Positions 1-12,510 of a stretch of DNA of 64,000 nt are shown here, one piece after another. The translations under genes were made by a program, and so were the position numbers. The notes under the pieces were generated by a model. That model was not told the DNA's origin. It worked only from the letters and a program-made list of their open reading frames with translations, and did no database searches. The stretch is from Clusia tigrina (taxonomy: Eukaryota; Arthropoda; Insecta; Diptera; Clusiidae): assembly GCA_920105625.2 (NCBI GenBank), contig OV050032.1, positions 7,160,129 through 7,224,128 on the forward strand, given 5' to 3'. Position 1 is the stretch's first letter. Each line of letters begins with the position of its first letter.

Positions 1-2880
1 TCTCTGAAACTGCTTGCATGTGAATGTGGGCACTCTTTCTTTACTTTCGTCGTCTATCTTCAATACCAAATTCACTCGACTTCTTGAACAAAGTACTCTT
101 GCAACAAAGAAGAATAGAAAGAAACGTAAATTGCTATGTCTGCAGGGGACTTAAAGCCTCGATTTCGCGTTTAGCACGACCACCACCAATTTCCCTCGGA
201 CGATTTCGTCACTTTGACCAGCATATTTTTAAGGAAACTTCGATGTACTACAAATATAATTGCAGAAGCGGAATAAACGAAGATTTTGTGCATAGGTCAA
301 CAGTATGAGAGTAGTATTCATGGGAAACATTGTTTGCTAGGCAAATTAAAGGGAAAACTGACAAAGCTTGGACGGGAAAATCATTCCATAGTACAACTGG
401 AGATAAGAGAGTTCAATGATTGATGTCCTTGCAGTAGGATCGCATAAATTGCTGCAGCGGTAGAACAGCTAAAAGTGCCGTACTTGTTTGGTGACAGGAA
501 ATACCCGTAACTCCACAGCCAATCGTACTAAACAGGCAGTTGAGGAGGCTCCCTGCTTGTCCCTCACACAAAGACTACGCCAACAGCACACTCGTTAGAA
601 ATTACACACTATTCAGGATAATAATTTAAATCACGCTGGGCTACCAATGCAAAACGCAATTGCTTGGCATTTATTTTATTATTTCGTAAGGATGCTTTAT
701 GCGAGCAATTGCATTAAAACTATTAACTCCAAATGCACACATCCACACTAGATGAAAGTTTTACTGGTTAGTGATGGAGCACTAGAATTGTATTAATGCG
801 AACACTTACATGGCTAAAGCTACACACACATACACACACACCAGCCACATACCCACCCACGCGCAGGACTACGCTGATGCCTTAAAGGAATACGGTGGAA
901 GCGACATTGCAGCAGCTGGAAAGCGCGGCGTAGTGGTGCACCGTGGCGTGGTGCCGCACGGTGACGTGGTGGCGCACGGTGACATGGTGGCAAGCGGAGG
1001 AGATGCAAAATCGGAAACCGCAAATACGCAGCTAAAAGGTTTTCATAGTTTCAGCGCGCTAAACGCATTTAACGCGCTTTCAGCAGAAACACGTGGCAGC
1101 GTTTTGTGAGGCAAGCGAGCGAACAGCGCAACGTAATCGCAGCCGGTGGAAAATGGGGGAAATTTGAAAAGCCAAGAGCGTATTTCAAAGTGAGACAAAG
1201 CGCACAAGTTATGAGCTTGAAATACGAGTATTGTGGCACTCTATCAGGGGCGTATTTCTGTGATGAAGCTGTGGAACCTCACTGGACACACTATTGCCGA
1301 GATGAGTGCCAAAATAGAGCGAGTACATGCACAATTCAGGGCTTTAATTCGATTGCCACTAATAAACACGCACAATCATTACCAAAAAACATTCATTATC
1401 AGCACCAGTATGAGGACCAGCAACAACATCCCAGCAACATCCCAGCACACACACACAGTACACTCACACACTCACACACATCGACCCAGTATAATATTCG
1501 AGTTTGGCTCTCCATCATGCAGAAATCACCAGATTAAGGTCAACAGGTTACACTGAATGCTAAACACAAAACTAATCAGTTTCAATTTTCTAAGCAGAAT
1601 GTGTGTCACAGGCACATCCAAACCCAGCGAAACACTTGCAAGCACACGCGCAGACGAACAGACAAGCAGGCACAGATGAGTGCCCACAAAAAGCTGAAAT
1701 CAGAGAACCTTGTTTGTACACAATTGCTGAAACAAAATAATAAACGCCCACAGACCAACATGCTCTCGTGCCCCCTGCATGCAGATGGCCGCACGCAGGC
1801 TTCCAGCCGGTTGCGAGGACTCGTGTGTGCGTGTGTGTGCGTGTGCAGCCCAATTTCATAGAGCACTTTTCCCTTTTCGGGATCGTTTTGATTGCAGCCT
1901 AATTTAAAATATTCTTTGCATACTCGTACACACGGACACGTTGCCGCATTTATGTGCGAGCACATCCGCCTGGGCTTTGGTCCTTTTACGAGCACGAGCT
2001 CGAAAATGCCTCTAGTACCCTTGCCTCACTGTCAACGTGTTGTGCTGCTGAAGCTTTATAGTCGCACACATACACGATTTAGCACAACTGCCTGTGTTTG
2101 ATGGCACATTCCGCAAACTCTTGAGCAAATGCCGCACATCAGAGCGCAGTAGTAGTGTCATAGCGGGCAATGTTCAGCCTGAGCTCACACGCACACACAC
2201 ACACACACATACACACGCGCGCGCACGCACCAAAAGGATGTTCTGACTCTCGAAAAAGGGATGCTGTGGGTACGGAAGCGCTATTACCATAACTCAACGA
2301 GTCAATGACTTTTTGGTGTCGTTGATGTTCTTTATTATTAACAACAGGCAGCGCCAGCCGCACTAGCTACTCGTACCAGGCCGGTGGCGGCCGTAGTAGG
2401 CAGGAGCACAACAACAGCGCCTGTCTCAGCAGCATCCTCTGACAGCGACCGCACCGAACATGCACCGACACACAAATAAATTCGCAAAGGAACACGTTTG
2501 CGTTTGCGTTTCCGTTTGCGTTTGCGTTTGCTTTGTGCTTAGGCGTCTATTTGCCATGTTTGTGTGTGTGTGTAGGTTGGTGTGGCTCTGGGTGTGCATG
2601 TGTGTGTTTGCGCTGATAAGTGTGTCAACAGCAGCAGCACACCAAACTTGGGTATTTTTGTTATTGTGAGCCTGCAGGACGAGCGCACGGAGCTGCACTT
2701 GTTCACTTTTACATGCGTACTTAAATAAGCAAATTGAAATTTTTTTGTCACTTTTTTTAAGCCATTTTTGCACCCTACACACACGTGTGCCGCCGCCTAC
2801 ACTGCCACAGCGAATGATCGTGTGTCAGAACTGTTCAAAAGCGCACCCATTGCTCTTCAATAGTCAAACCGATTTCCTAT

Positions 2881-2931
<51 letters not shown>

Positions 2932-3395
2932 ACACACACACACACACCCACAGAAGCGCTCATATACACATCCATATTTCATACCCTGAGTGTGTTTAAT
3001 ACCACGCGGGGACATGAGGCAATTGGAAACTCTCCCTCATCTCCAAGGGTTGACTTGAGTAGCGCACTACAGTGCCGCAACGCCTGCAAGCAAATTGCGG
3101 AGTGTTTACAATTTTACGCAAAAATTGCGCCAGTCCCCAGCAGCGTGCCCAAATAATTTTCCGCTTCGTCAGGCGCTGGTAAATATTTTGACTACTCTTC
3201 TATCTGCTGAGCGTTTCGCTGTTATTTTCCTCCTATTTTATTACTGGTATTATTATTTTTTTTTTTTAATTTTGCTCTTCAAATTTGAATTTCAATTTTT
3301 TTCTGACGCCACTTGTCAACGCGTCAAAATGAAATATTAACATAAATTTGGCATATTACCAAGAGAAAAAAAAACGGATGAGCATAATTCAGAAT
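1..3395. other. upstream DNA, no gene recognised
   Basis: Open frames here are short and run through CA/GT-rich tracts (for example 1440-1480, 1600-1860, 2190-2220 and 2500-2600), so they look like low-complexity artefacts. No splice-linked exon, RNA gene or transposon protein was recognised. The octamer TACGAGTA or its complement occurs at 1223, 1921 and 2368. Confidence 0.6.
2882..2947. repeat. (CA)n microsatellite
   Basis: A nearly uninterrupted CA dinucleotide run of about 44 bp is followed by a short interruption and further CA units. Confidence 0.95.
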
Positions 3396-3399
3396 TCCT

Positions 3400-4400
3400 A
3401 CGAACTTTACCAAGGGATAGTATGCAATACCGTGCACCCTACATCCTGTATGAATGGCATAAAACCACGCATAGACCGATAGGTCCCTGACGATACCAGT
3501 TGGAGTCTGACCTTTCTGCAGATTTCCAGTAGACATCTCGTAGGATGTCAACGCTCTCTGCGAATTCAAGCAGTGCTGTCAGCTCCATTCCTGAGATGTC
3601 TTCCCATCTCCCAAATTGTGCGGCTCCTAAGCATTTAAGGCTAGCTCTGCGGCTTTCCTAACAACGAAGACTTCCGCTTGAAAGATACTGCTCTGGTCAA
3701 GCAGCTTTATAGGCTGCCTAATTCCCAACTCTGAGCAGTAGATGCCCGCTCCCACACCAACCAATTATTTTGGATCGGTCTGTGTAAAAGTGAAAGGTCC
3801 TTCGGCTGGGCCTCATGCCCTTATGCCACCCCTCCTCTTCTTTTGTAGTTCGATACCTGCTTTGCCAATTAAAACGTGGATTATTGTAATCAGTGTTGCA
3901 CAAGCCCTTTTGCCTATTGAGCTCTGTCTATTGAGCTCTGCCCGAAGGTTCTGTAAGTGAATTCTCCAGTAACCGTCAGATTCTCCGCCACAAGGTCGAT
4001 AGGCGGCAAGTTGAGTACCGTTTCGAGAGCAGCCGTTGGAGTTCGAGAGCAGCCGTTGGAGTTCGAGAGCAGCCGTTGGAGCTCGAGAGCAGCCATTGGA
4101 GTTCGAGAGCAGCCGTTGGAGTTCGAGAGCAGCCGTTGGAGTGGTTCTCAGTGCGCCTGTTATGCAAAGTGCAGCGAGGCGCTGGATTCTTCCCATTGGC
4201 ATTATATATGTAGCCTTCTTTGTTGCGGTCCACTATACTAAAGCACCATACAGTACGATTGGTCTAACTATTGCGGTGTAGCACCACTGCATCAGCGGGG
4301 GAGAAAGACCCCAAGTATCGCCTAGCATTCTTTTGCATGTATACAGAGCGTTACTGGCCCTTTCCTCAACATTGCATTATTAACGGCTTAGTGTATAGAA
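3400..4400 (-). mobile_element. decayed RNase-H-type non-LTR retrotransposon fragment
   Basis: Read on the - strand, the piece runs from the C-terminal part of a reverse transcriptase (a stretch like IVRPIVLYGALV near 4230-4270, then RIQRLAALCITGALRTTPTA near 4140-4190) into an LNLPPIDLVAEN segment near 3990 and the start of an RNase H domain (FYTDRSK near 3780). The order is that of non-LTR elements with a C-terminal RNase H (I/LOA/R1-like groups). It is broken by stops and frame changes and interrupted by the 20-bp array at 4021-4140. Element ends are not visible. The clade is not resolved. Confidence 0.65.
4021..4140. repeat. 20-bp minisatellite inside a retroelement coding sequence, 6 copies
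   Basis: Six adjoining 20-bp units (GTTCGAGAGCAGCCGTTGGA with one or two variants) lie exactly where the retroelement encodes the conserved TPTAALE motif on the - strand. The unit length is not a multiple of three, so the array shifts the reading frame. Confidence 0.95.
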
Positions 4401-4896
4401 TATATTACTGGGTACGAGTATAGAAGGCATAGTGCCCTCAGAGAGTGTCAGGGATTTTTCGATACTGACGAACTTTGCATTGAAATATTCATTAAACGCC
4501 CTACAGCCAGTAACATCCTGATGTAGATATGCTTTCACTGTAGACGAGTCTGGAAGGTGAAGCTACCTCAGAGGCCGAAAACATTCACTGCAGTCAACAC
4601 CAGAGATGTTTCAGTTCAATACTGAATGAACAACGGCCTACAAATCAAAACGAAGCTGTTAAGCCTGGGAGGGCCCATCGATGTGAATCCTAAGCTTGAG
4701 CAAAGCTGTGTGGGTTTCCAACTGCAACCTAGACTGCCTTATCACTCATCCTTCGCTAATTGTGCTTCACATCGCACAAGTGTTGGTCAAGTTGTTCAAT
4801 CATCGAAAAGAAGACACTAAGAGTGAAGACATGCCTCCTAGAATGGTCCCACCACTGTCAATAATTGTCAATAATGATGGACCACCAAAAAAAAAT

Positions 4897-5044
4897 GTGA
4901 CTTGGCAGCACAGTTCTATGTCGCTAAGTCGTATAAGAGAACGACTGTGACTTGGCAGCACAGTTCTATGTCGCTAAGTCGTATAAGAGAACGACTGTGA
5001 CTTGGCAGCACAGTTCTATATCGCTTAGTCGTATAAGAGGAACG
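4897..5044. repeat. 50-bp tandem repeat, 3 copies
   Basis: Three head-to-tail copies begin at 4897, 4947 and 4997 with GTGACTTGGCAGCACAGTTC. The third copy carries a few substitutions and a one-base insertion. Confidence 0.95.
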
Positions 5045-5689
5045 ACTTACCTCCGCCCCCAGACAATTTCAAAATAAACGACATTCAGCGAGTGGAGGCT
5101 GCCGAATCGCACACGGCTGGGGTTAGTTACTTATAAGGTCCGAATTAAGTTTTCCCATATAGTTCATCCGGATGTTCAGTTTGCGAGGGCACCTTTTCTT
5201 CCACTCAAGTACCTCCTTTGATTCTATAGAAATGCTATTTACAGGTAGCTAAGTTAGACACGTCTTTATATACTCCCTTCGTGTATAGAGCATATCTCTA
5301 GAATTCAAGGAGGGGGGGGGGGGGGGGTGCAAGTGAATAGTCTACATTAGTTGAGGAAGTGGTGCTGATGGTCCTTACACTCGTCGAGACTGCTAGAATT
5401 TAAACTATATACCTCAGGGTGCGGTTGGTTGGACGTTGCATAATATTGCTCTACGCATTTTTAGCACATTCTTCTTGTCCTGCACGGTTAACGCATTGTG
5501 TTGGCCATGAAATAAACAAAAAAGGATTGAACTGGATTTACTATTAAGCTTGATCTAAGGGGATCAATATTAATCTGAAGTTAGTATACATATGATTAGA
5601 CGATGGTTTGTAAGGGTTGATAATGCATAATTGAAAGTTCTTAGTACCGTTTAGTCAGTCTGGACATGGATATCTTCTTTTGATGAAGC
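5045..5689. other. no gene seen; poly-G run at 5312-5327
   Basis: No coding frame, splice pair or transposon protein was recognised. A run of about 16 G residues near 5312-5327 is the only striking feature. Confidence 0.6.
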
Positions 5690-6480
5690 AGACCAGAAAC
5701 AGGTAGAGACAGAGAGTTACAGGAAGGTATAAAGGCAGGATAACTGGAACAGAGATAGCGTTAGAAAGAGGGAAGTAGGAGGAAGGATGGGAGGAAGGAT
5801 GGGAGGAAGTGGGGTTGACTGAGAGAGGCAGAGAGCAGGTTGAAAGGAACAGAGATAGCGTTAGAAAGAGGGAAGTAGGAGGAAGGCTTGGGAGGAAGTA
5901 GGGTTGACTGAGAGAGGCAGAGAGCAGGTTGAAAGGAACAGGGAAAGCGCTAGTAAGAGGGAAGTAGGCAGAAGGCATGGGAGGAAGTGGGGTTGACTGA
6001 GGGAGACGGAGAGCAGGATGAAAGGAACAGAGAAAGAGCTAGTAAGAGGGAAGTAGGTAGAAGGCTTGGGAGGAAGTGGGGTTGACTGAGGGAGACAGAG
6101 AGCAGGAGGAAAGGAACAGAGAAAGAGCTAGTAAGAGGGAAGTAGGTAGAAGGCTTGGGAGGAAGTGGGGTTGACTGAGGGAGACAGAGAGCAGGAGGAA
6201 AGGAACAGAGAAAGAGCTAGTAAGAGGGAAGTAGGTAGAAGGCTTGGGAGGAAGTGGGGTTGACTGAGAGAGACAGAGACATAGATGAAGAAATAAAGAG
6301 GGGAAGAGATGGAAAAATAGCTCAGGACATAGATGATAGGGTAGAGGAGAGAGAGATAAAGAGAGCGATATAGAGAGAGAGAAACAGAGAGAGAGACAGA
6401 GAGAGAGAGAGAGAAAGATAGTGATAGATGGAGAGTTGGAGAGAGGTAGACTGGTGAAAAGAGGTAGATAGAGACATAGT
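5690..6480. repeat. polypurine tract with ~89-bp tandem units
   Basis: The + strand is almost only A and G for about 790 bp. A unit containing GCTAGTAAGAGGGAAGTAGG recurs with starts near 5948, 6038, 6127 and 6216, giving an 89-90 bp period. More diverged units occur before it, and simple GAGA tracts follow at 6340-6440. The long - strand frames here are Ser/Leu-rich translations of the tract, not genes. Confidence 0.9.
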
Positions 6481-6489
6481 GACAGACTC

Positions 6490-7719
6490 TCAGAACCATT
6501 ACTTTATATCTAGCACAGCCAATACATTTAGTTTAACAGATAATTAGGAAACTGCTGTGCCTTAACGAACGACCGTAGGGAGTACGAGTAAAGTGTAAAA
6601 TAAAGAATTAGCGTTGGAGAAAGTCAAATTTCACATTACTCCATTGCGTAGTGCTCAGCTAATTAAAATTTGACACTGACTGTGTAGGGTTGCTTTTTAT
6701 AAACTCAGCTGCAGGAGTTACACGGACTGACAAACAGACACCGACTGACAAACAGACGCAGTCAGACGGACAGAGAGATAGCTCTACAAACTAGGGAGCC
6801 ACAAAGAACCATCCACACACTGTACACACCACTTCACTGGGGAGCAGAGAGGGAGACTGCAAACATATTAAATTACATCAATGCGCGCATATTCACGGTC
6901 GGTCATCGATGTCCATCCGCACATACTTCCGTACATACACTGTTACTGCGAGCAGCCATTTCGCAATCGCCTCAATTGGCTCGTAAAAGTGGTTAATGCG
7001 CCTATGCGGCTGATGTTAAGCGTTTGAATTGCTGCCAGCAAAGCAGGTCAGCGCACTCGCATTTAACCCAAGTGGACTTGTATACGGCGCACAACCACGT
7101 GATGTCCCTCTTGGTGTAGTGTCGGTAATTCCGGCCAGGAATTTCATTTTCTATCCCAAAGAGGTTTCACACGACTCATTTCGGTTACTGCTACCATACG
7201 CCAGAGAGGTTCCATAGTCCCAGCAGTTGAAGTTGGTGATGATACTTTGTTTCAACTTTCAGAATGTTTCCAAATTATTATACGAGAGGTGTAGTAGTCA
7301 TTTATTGGACTTGCCAGTATCAAGTGAGTTGTGAGGATCAAAGCACTGGGGAAAGGAGAAACGATAGAGAAACTAGAATGAAATTCTAGGTAGTTCAAGT
7401 ACTGGTTGTGGTTCAAAGATACAGCGATTTATACAGATACAGAGCTTTCTTGTTAAATTAAACACATAAATAAGGATTATTTCCCAATGAATTTATTGAC
7501 AGACAAGTTGCAAAGAACACATAGAAAAATTATAAAATGACGAGGATTTTCTTTATGTTAGACTACCCATCAAGGGGGCAGAAGAGTTCTGCAAAATGGT
7601 CATACTGAGCTTTGTTTATGGAAAGCCATCTCCAAAATTATCAGTCGTCGTTGCAGTGAAGTTCTTTCCATATTGCTTAAGGGGAGTATTCACAATGAAA
7701 ATGTCCATCGTGAACCTGA
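6490..7719. other. no gene seen
   Basis: Unique-looking intergenic DNA without a recognisable protein. It contains short direct repeats such as ACTGACAAACAGAC near 6727-6760. Confidence 0.5.
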
Positions 7720-9125
7720 AAGGTTGCTTACATTTGACAATTTTCCTCACATTTGACTTTCATTACAATATGAAAAGAGGGAGGAAGTCCATAAAAGCAG
7801 CCCTAAGTAAGTCGACATACAACAGGCTGGTAACAAAGGTACAAAGAACGGCAGAGGTATTCATAAGTAGTGCCATTAGAATGACTCCAACGGCAGCGTT
7901 GGACGTTATGCCCAATCTGCTGCCTTTTAAGCTTTTTGGCGAGAAAATGGTTGCACACTCAGTTATAAGGCTAAAAGCTACGCATCAACGGTTTGCCAGG
8001 AGCGTAGGTCATGAGTCTATCTTAAGACGTTTCGAGGGTATTCCTGACTCTTTCGATTACATCACACCAATTTGCGCCTTCAATGGCATGTTTAGGATCT
8101 CCATTCCCTCAAGGGATAGGATCTCCATTTGTCCCTGGAGGGAATGGAGATCCCATCCCCCCTCATGTAAAAGGGATTCGCATCTACACAGTTGGATCCA
8201 AATTACAGAGTAGGGTGAGAGCTGGTGTTATTCTCAGAAGATTTGGACATTAACATATCCTTTAGACTGTCCGAACACTGGAGTGTTTTTCAGGCAGAAG
8301 TCGCGGCACTGTCTTGGCTAAAGCAGAAGAAAGTATCTGAACATGATATTTACGTTCTATTCGACAGCCAAGCAGCTTTGCGCTCCCTGGAATCGGCTAT
8401 TATCACCTCAAAAGCCGTCAAGAGCTGCCTCAAATCTTTAGACGATATAGCTAAGCAGACCTGGCTGCATCTGTGTTGGGTTCCCGAGATATTCCAGGGA
8501 ACTGTGAGGCGGATGAACTTGCCCTTGAGGGTACTACCATACCGATTGAACCAGATAGGTCGAACTTCGGTATTCCTATTGCCACATGTAAGCTCTTAGT
8601 AAATACAACATCCTTAGGCTCAGCGGGCAGGCGCTGGCCTGAAGGAACAGCATCCAAAATAGCTAGACAAATCTGGCCAGAGGTAAATGTCAAGCGCTCA
8701 AAGGACTTAGTGTCTCTAAATAGACTGAATATAGGTTCCGTAATTAGTGTCCTAACGGGACCCTGCGTACTCACGGGTGTAGGCTGGGGATTGCCTCCAA
8801 CGACTTATGCAGGAGTTGCATGGATGAGGAGGAGGAAGAGTCCATTGTACACCTGTCATGTACGTGTCCAGCGTTGTCCAGCACGAGGCGCATTTTCCTT
8901 GGCGACTACTTTCCGGACTCTTTGGGAGATATCTCAAATAAAAAGATTAGCTCCATCAACTGCTTTATTAAAAGCTCCAATTGGTTGGACCTTTGAAAGG
9001 GATGGGATCTGTTGTCTCATGCGGTATCACAAGGGGTTAATGAAGGCCTCAGCGCGACCTTCGGGGAGCCGCTTTAGCTACCTACCTATTACCATAAAAC
9101 CAGACTCAGATTTCAGGTACTGATA
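7720..9125 (+). mobile_element. 5'-truncated RNase-H-type non-LTR retrotransposon, degenerate
   Basis: Translating the + strand gives, in order, an RT C-terminal segment with TPTAALDVMPNLLP near 7890 and GEKMVAHSVIRLKATHQRFA near 7940. An RNase H follows (VFQAEVAALSWL near 8290, then FDSQAALRSL near 8365, then LCWVPE near 8475). Last comes a Cys-rich C-terminal segment near 8810-8880. Pieces fall in different frames, with stops between them. The end near 9100 has a TACC-type tail matching the fragment at 20268-20940, so both belong to one family. It is a dead copy with no intact ORF. Confidence 0.75.
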
Positions 9126-9899
9126 ACACAGTCACTTCATAAATGACCAAGTATGAAAGTGGTGTCATTTTATAATAATAAAAGAGTGGTGAAAACTAAT
9201 TGGACTTTCTTTCAAAGTTTTAACTATTGTCACTTCAGCAGCCAACTCTCAAATTCAAAATGTTGTGAAATTGCGTATCAGTGCCAAACTTTCCTTGCTT
9301 CTAATCGGTCCGTGGAGTCGAGACTAAATTGCACGACTCCAACTCTGAATTCTGTAAGCAGGAAAGTTTTATACGACTCTGATTCCTATCAAAGGCGTAA
9401 CTTATTCCACACGTTCAGTTCTGTTACAACCTTTGGTGACAAAGTAATAACAACGAATTTAGACACAATACGAGTTCCCTTTGGAGGAGTGGAACTTATT
9501 TTGCTGATGCAAAAAGTTAAGTGAGTGTTCAAATTGAATGGCAACGAATGGCAGTCTACATTAAATTGGAATGCGTCAGGACGAGGGCATGAGAACGAAG
9601 TTGTGCCACGGTCTTCTCTAATACAGAGCTGCTTGTTGCTTTTCCATTTAGTCACTCAATTAACTTTTTGCATGAGCAAAATAAATTCCTCTCTCCCAAT
9701 GAGACTTCTGATTGTGGGCGCGTTCCGCCAAAATAAAACTTTCAAATAATTTAAATAAACGAATTAAACAAATTTTAGACAAAATCCAAATTTATTCGGC
9801 AAAACATTCCAATTATTCAAATTCATTGATAATGTGGAAAATAATATTCAAATATCTTTTTAAGTGCTACATGTCTAAAATCAGGATTCTGGACACTGT

Positions 9900-10790
9900 C
9901 TGGAATTCTCCGTGCCTCATGGTCTTTCACAAGATGGACAGAAAATTAGACTCCAAGCACTGCAAAGTGGTCATCAGTGACCGTTCATCGTGGAGAAGCA
10001 ATGAAGTAGTAATGAAACAGGTCTCACAGTTGTGGTGCACAAATGGGTCCAAAATGGAAGATGGCACTACTGGAGCGGGAATTGTAGGGCCAAATTTCCA
10101 AAAAGCAATTGCAATGGGAAAAACAGCTTCCATTATTCAGGCAGAGGTCCACGCCTTAGAATTGTGTGCTAGAGAATGTCTACGAAGGGAGACACGTAGC
10201 ACCAAAATGTGCATTCTCTCAGATAGCCAGGGAGCTCTAAAATCATTAATGAACTTCTCATTCCAATCAAAGCTGGTCTGGGAATGCTCTAAACTTCTCA
10301 ATACCCGGGAAACTCTGTTACGCTAATGTGGGTACCGGGACATGAGGGACATGAAGGCAACGAAATGGCAGACTCTTAGGCAAAAAAGGGCGCAGGCACT
10401 CCCTTCATAGGTCCAGAACCCTTCTGTGGGGTAAACAGCAGCTTCATAAATAACTTGTTGTGTGAAGGGGAAATGCGAGGTCTGCTGAAGAACTGGAGAG
10501 AGCAAAAAGGCATGCTGGAGTCAAGACTACTTATTGACCCTGAACACATCAGAGTAGATGCTGCTTTAAACCTCAGCAGAAATGACATTCAACTCTATAC
10601 TGAACTTTTAACAGGACACTGTAGACTCAATTACCATCTGAAAAAAATAGGCGTGGTAGACGATGAGTAATGCCGACTCTGTCAAGAGCCGACCCTGTAG
10701 AGAAGCAGGAAACAGCAGAACACATTATATACACTTGCGCATAACTACCTAGGAAAGACCTCAATGGAAAATAGCTAGGAGGGATCCGCT
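9900..10790 (+). mobile_element. RNase H fragment of a second non-LTR retrotransposon
   Basis: The frame at 9712-10326 contains LWCTNGSKMEDGTTGAGIVG, IIQAEVHALELCAREC and CILSDSQGALKSL, the three conserved acidic blocks of a retroelement RNase H. The next part, in another frame, gives MWVPGHEGHEGNEMADS. The C-terminal TGHCRLNYHLKKIGVVDDE with a following Cys motif lies near 10610-10690. Internal stops and frame changes show it is inactive. Confidence 0.75.
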
Positions 10791-10959
10791 GACCATACTA
10801 CAAGTTTCTGTTAAAATACGAGTATAAATTTGTATTATTAATAGAAATAAATGGGCTCAATATTTTGTATGACGAAATACTCGTAACTGCAATTGAGACC
10901 TCTGCCATTTTCAATGATCAAAATTGATTGATGGGCCATGAGCAGCCACCTTAAAGATA

Positions 10960-11330
10960 CTCTAGTTGGAGTCGAAACTAGTGAGCAAATATTTGGATAC
11001 TTTTCAGGGCGAATGTCCCTAGAAGTTAGACTTTTGTGGGTGCCATGGAAGAGTACAGCAGCCATTTATATCGCTGCTGAGCCCCACTACAAGCACGGAT
11101 GGAAATCGACCATTGAGGAGTAGAAGAGTGTTGAATATATACTCATGGCTAACTAGGAAGCCTGATTTAAAAGAAGCCCAAAAACTTGTCTCACCGCTTG
11201 TCTAAACCAAGGTTCCTGCTGGCAATTCTATCTGGACACTTTATGTAGCGACACCACCTAAATAGAGTAGCTCAGTCAATGCTACTGCCCATGATGACCT
11301 GTCGACTATTGTGATTGTTCTGCAAAGGTT
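10960..11330 (+). mobile_element. possible small retroelement remnant
   Basis: Short stretches such as VRLLWVPW near 11030 and LLAILSGHF near 11220 resemble the RNase H WVPGH block and the following GHC/GHF block of non-LTR elements, but the reading frame is heavily broken. It is a weak call. Confidence 0.35.
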
Positions 11331-11436
11331 TGGTTTATAATAGGCATACAAAAGAGCACTAGCTGCCAAGGTCTTTCGGTCCTTCCGTCAAATTTACAAT
11401 GAACACTGACAGTAAGCCAGAACTCATAGGATTACA

Positions 11437-12510
11437 GACTCAAAACATATCAGCTTCTATAGTTTGGCGAGTCGTGGCATCCAGTGAAGGGACCATCAGA
11501 GCTGAATTGCATTGGACAGAAGACACATGTGGGCTTCTTTTCTGCGACTCAGAACATATCAGCTTCTATAGTTTGGCGAGTCGTGGCATCCAGTTGAAGG
11601 GACCATCAGACCTGAATTGGATTAGACAGAAGACACATGTGGGCTTCTTTTCTGCGACTCAGAACATATCAGCTTCTATAGTTTGGCGAGTCGTGGCATC
11701 CAGTGAAGGGACCATCAGAGCTGAATTGCATTGGACAGAAGACACATGTGGGCTTCTTTTCTGCGACTCAAAACATATCAGCTTCTATAGTTTGGCGAGT
11801 CGTGGCATCCAGTGAAGGGACCATCAGAGCTGAATTGCATTGGACAGAAGACACATGTGGGCTTCTTTTCTGCGACTCAGAACATATCAGCTTCTATAGT
11901 TTGGCGAGTCGTGGCATCCAGTGAAGGGACCATCAGAAATGAATTGCATTGGACAGAAGACACATGTGGGCTTCTTTTCTGCGACTCAGAACATATCAGC
12001 TTCTATAGTTTGGCGAGTCGTGGCATCCAGTGAAGGGACCATCAGAGCTGAATTGCATTGGACAGAAGACACATGTGGGCTTCTTTTCTGCGACTCAGAA
12101 CATATCAGCTTCTATAGTTTGGCGAGTCGTGGCATCCAGTGAAGGGACCATCAGAAATGAATTGCATTGGACAGAAGACACATGTGGGCTTCTTTTCTGC
12201 GACTCAGAACATATCAGCTTCTATAGTTTGGCGAGTCGTGGCATCCAGTGAAGGGACCATCAGAGCTGAATTGCATTGGACAGAAGACACATGTGGGCTT
12301 CTTTTCTGCGACTCAGAACATATCAGCTTCTATAGTTTGGCGAGTCGTGGCATCCAGTGAAGGGACCATCAGAGCTGAATTGGATTAGACAGAAGACACA
12401 TGTGGGCTTCTTTTCTGCGACTCAGAACATATCAGCTTCTATAGTTTGGCGAGTCGTGGCATCCAGTGAAGGGACCATCAGAGCTGAATTGCATTAGACA
12501 GAAGACACAT
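11437..12510. repeat. 109-bp satellite-like array, 10 copies with dimeric structure
   Basis: Ten head-to-tail copies carry CATATCAGCTTCTATAG starting at 11446, 11555, 11665, 11774, 11883, 11992, 12101, 12210, 12319 and 12428. The period is 109 bp (110 once). Within copies, AGAGCTGAATT and AGAAATGAATT alternate over the middle of the array, pointing to amplification of a 218-bp dimer. The overlapping 73-aa frames are by-products of the period. Confidence 0.97.

Noticed and set aside
5655..6499. Ser/Leu-rich - strand frames
   Set aside because: Translation of the polypurine repeat; composition follows the repeat.
11703..12360. five identical 73-codon + strand frames
   Set aside because: Products of the 109-bp period, with no start context or family.
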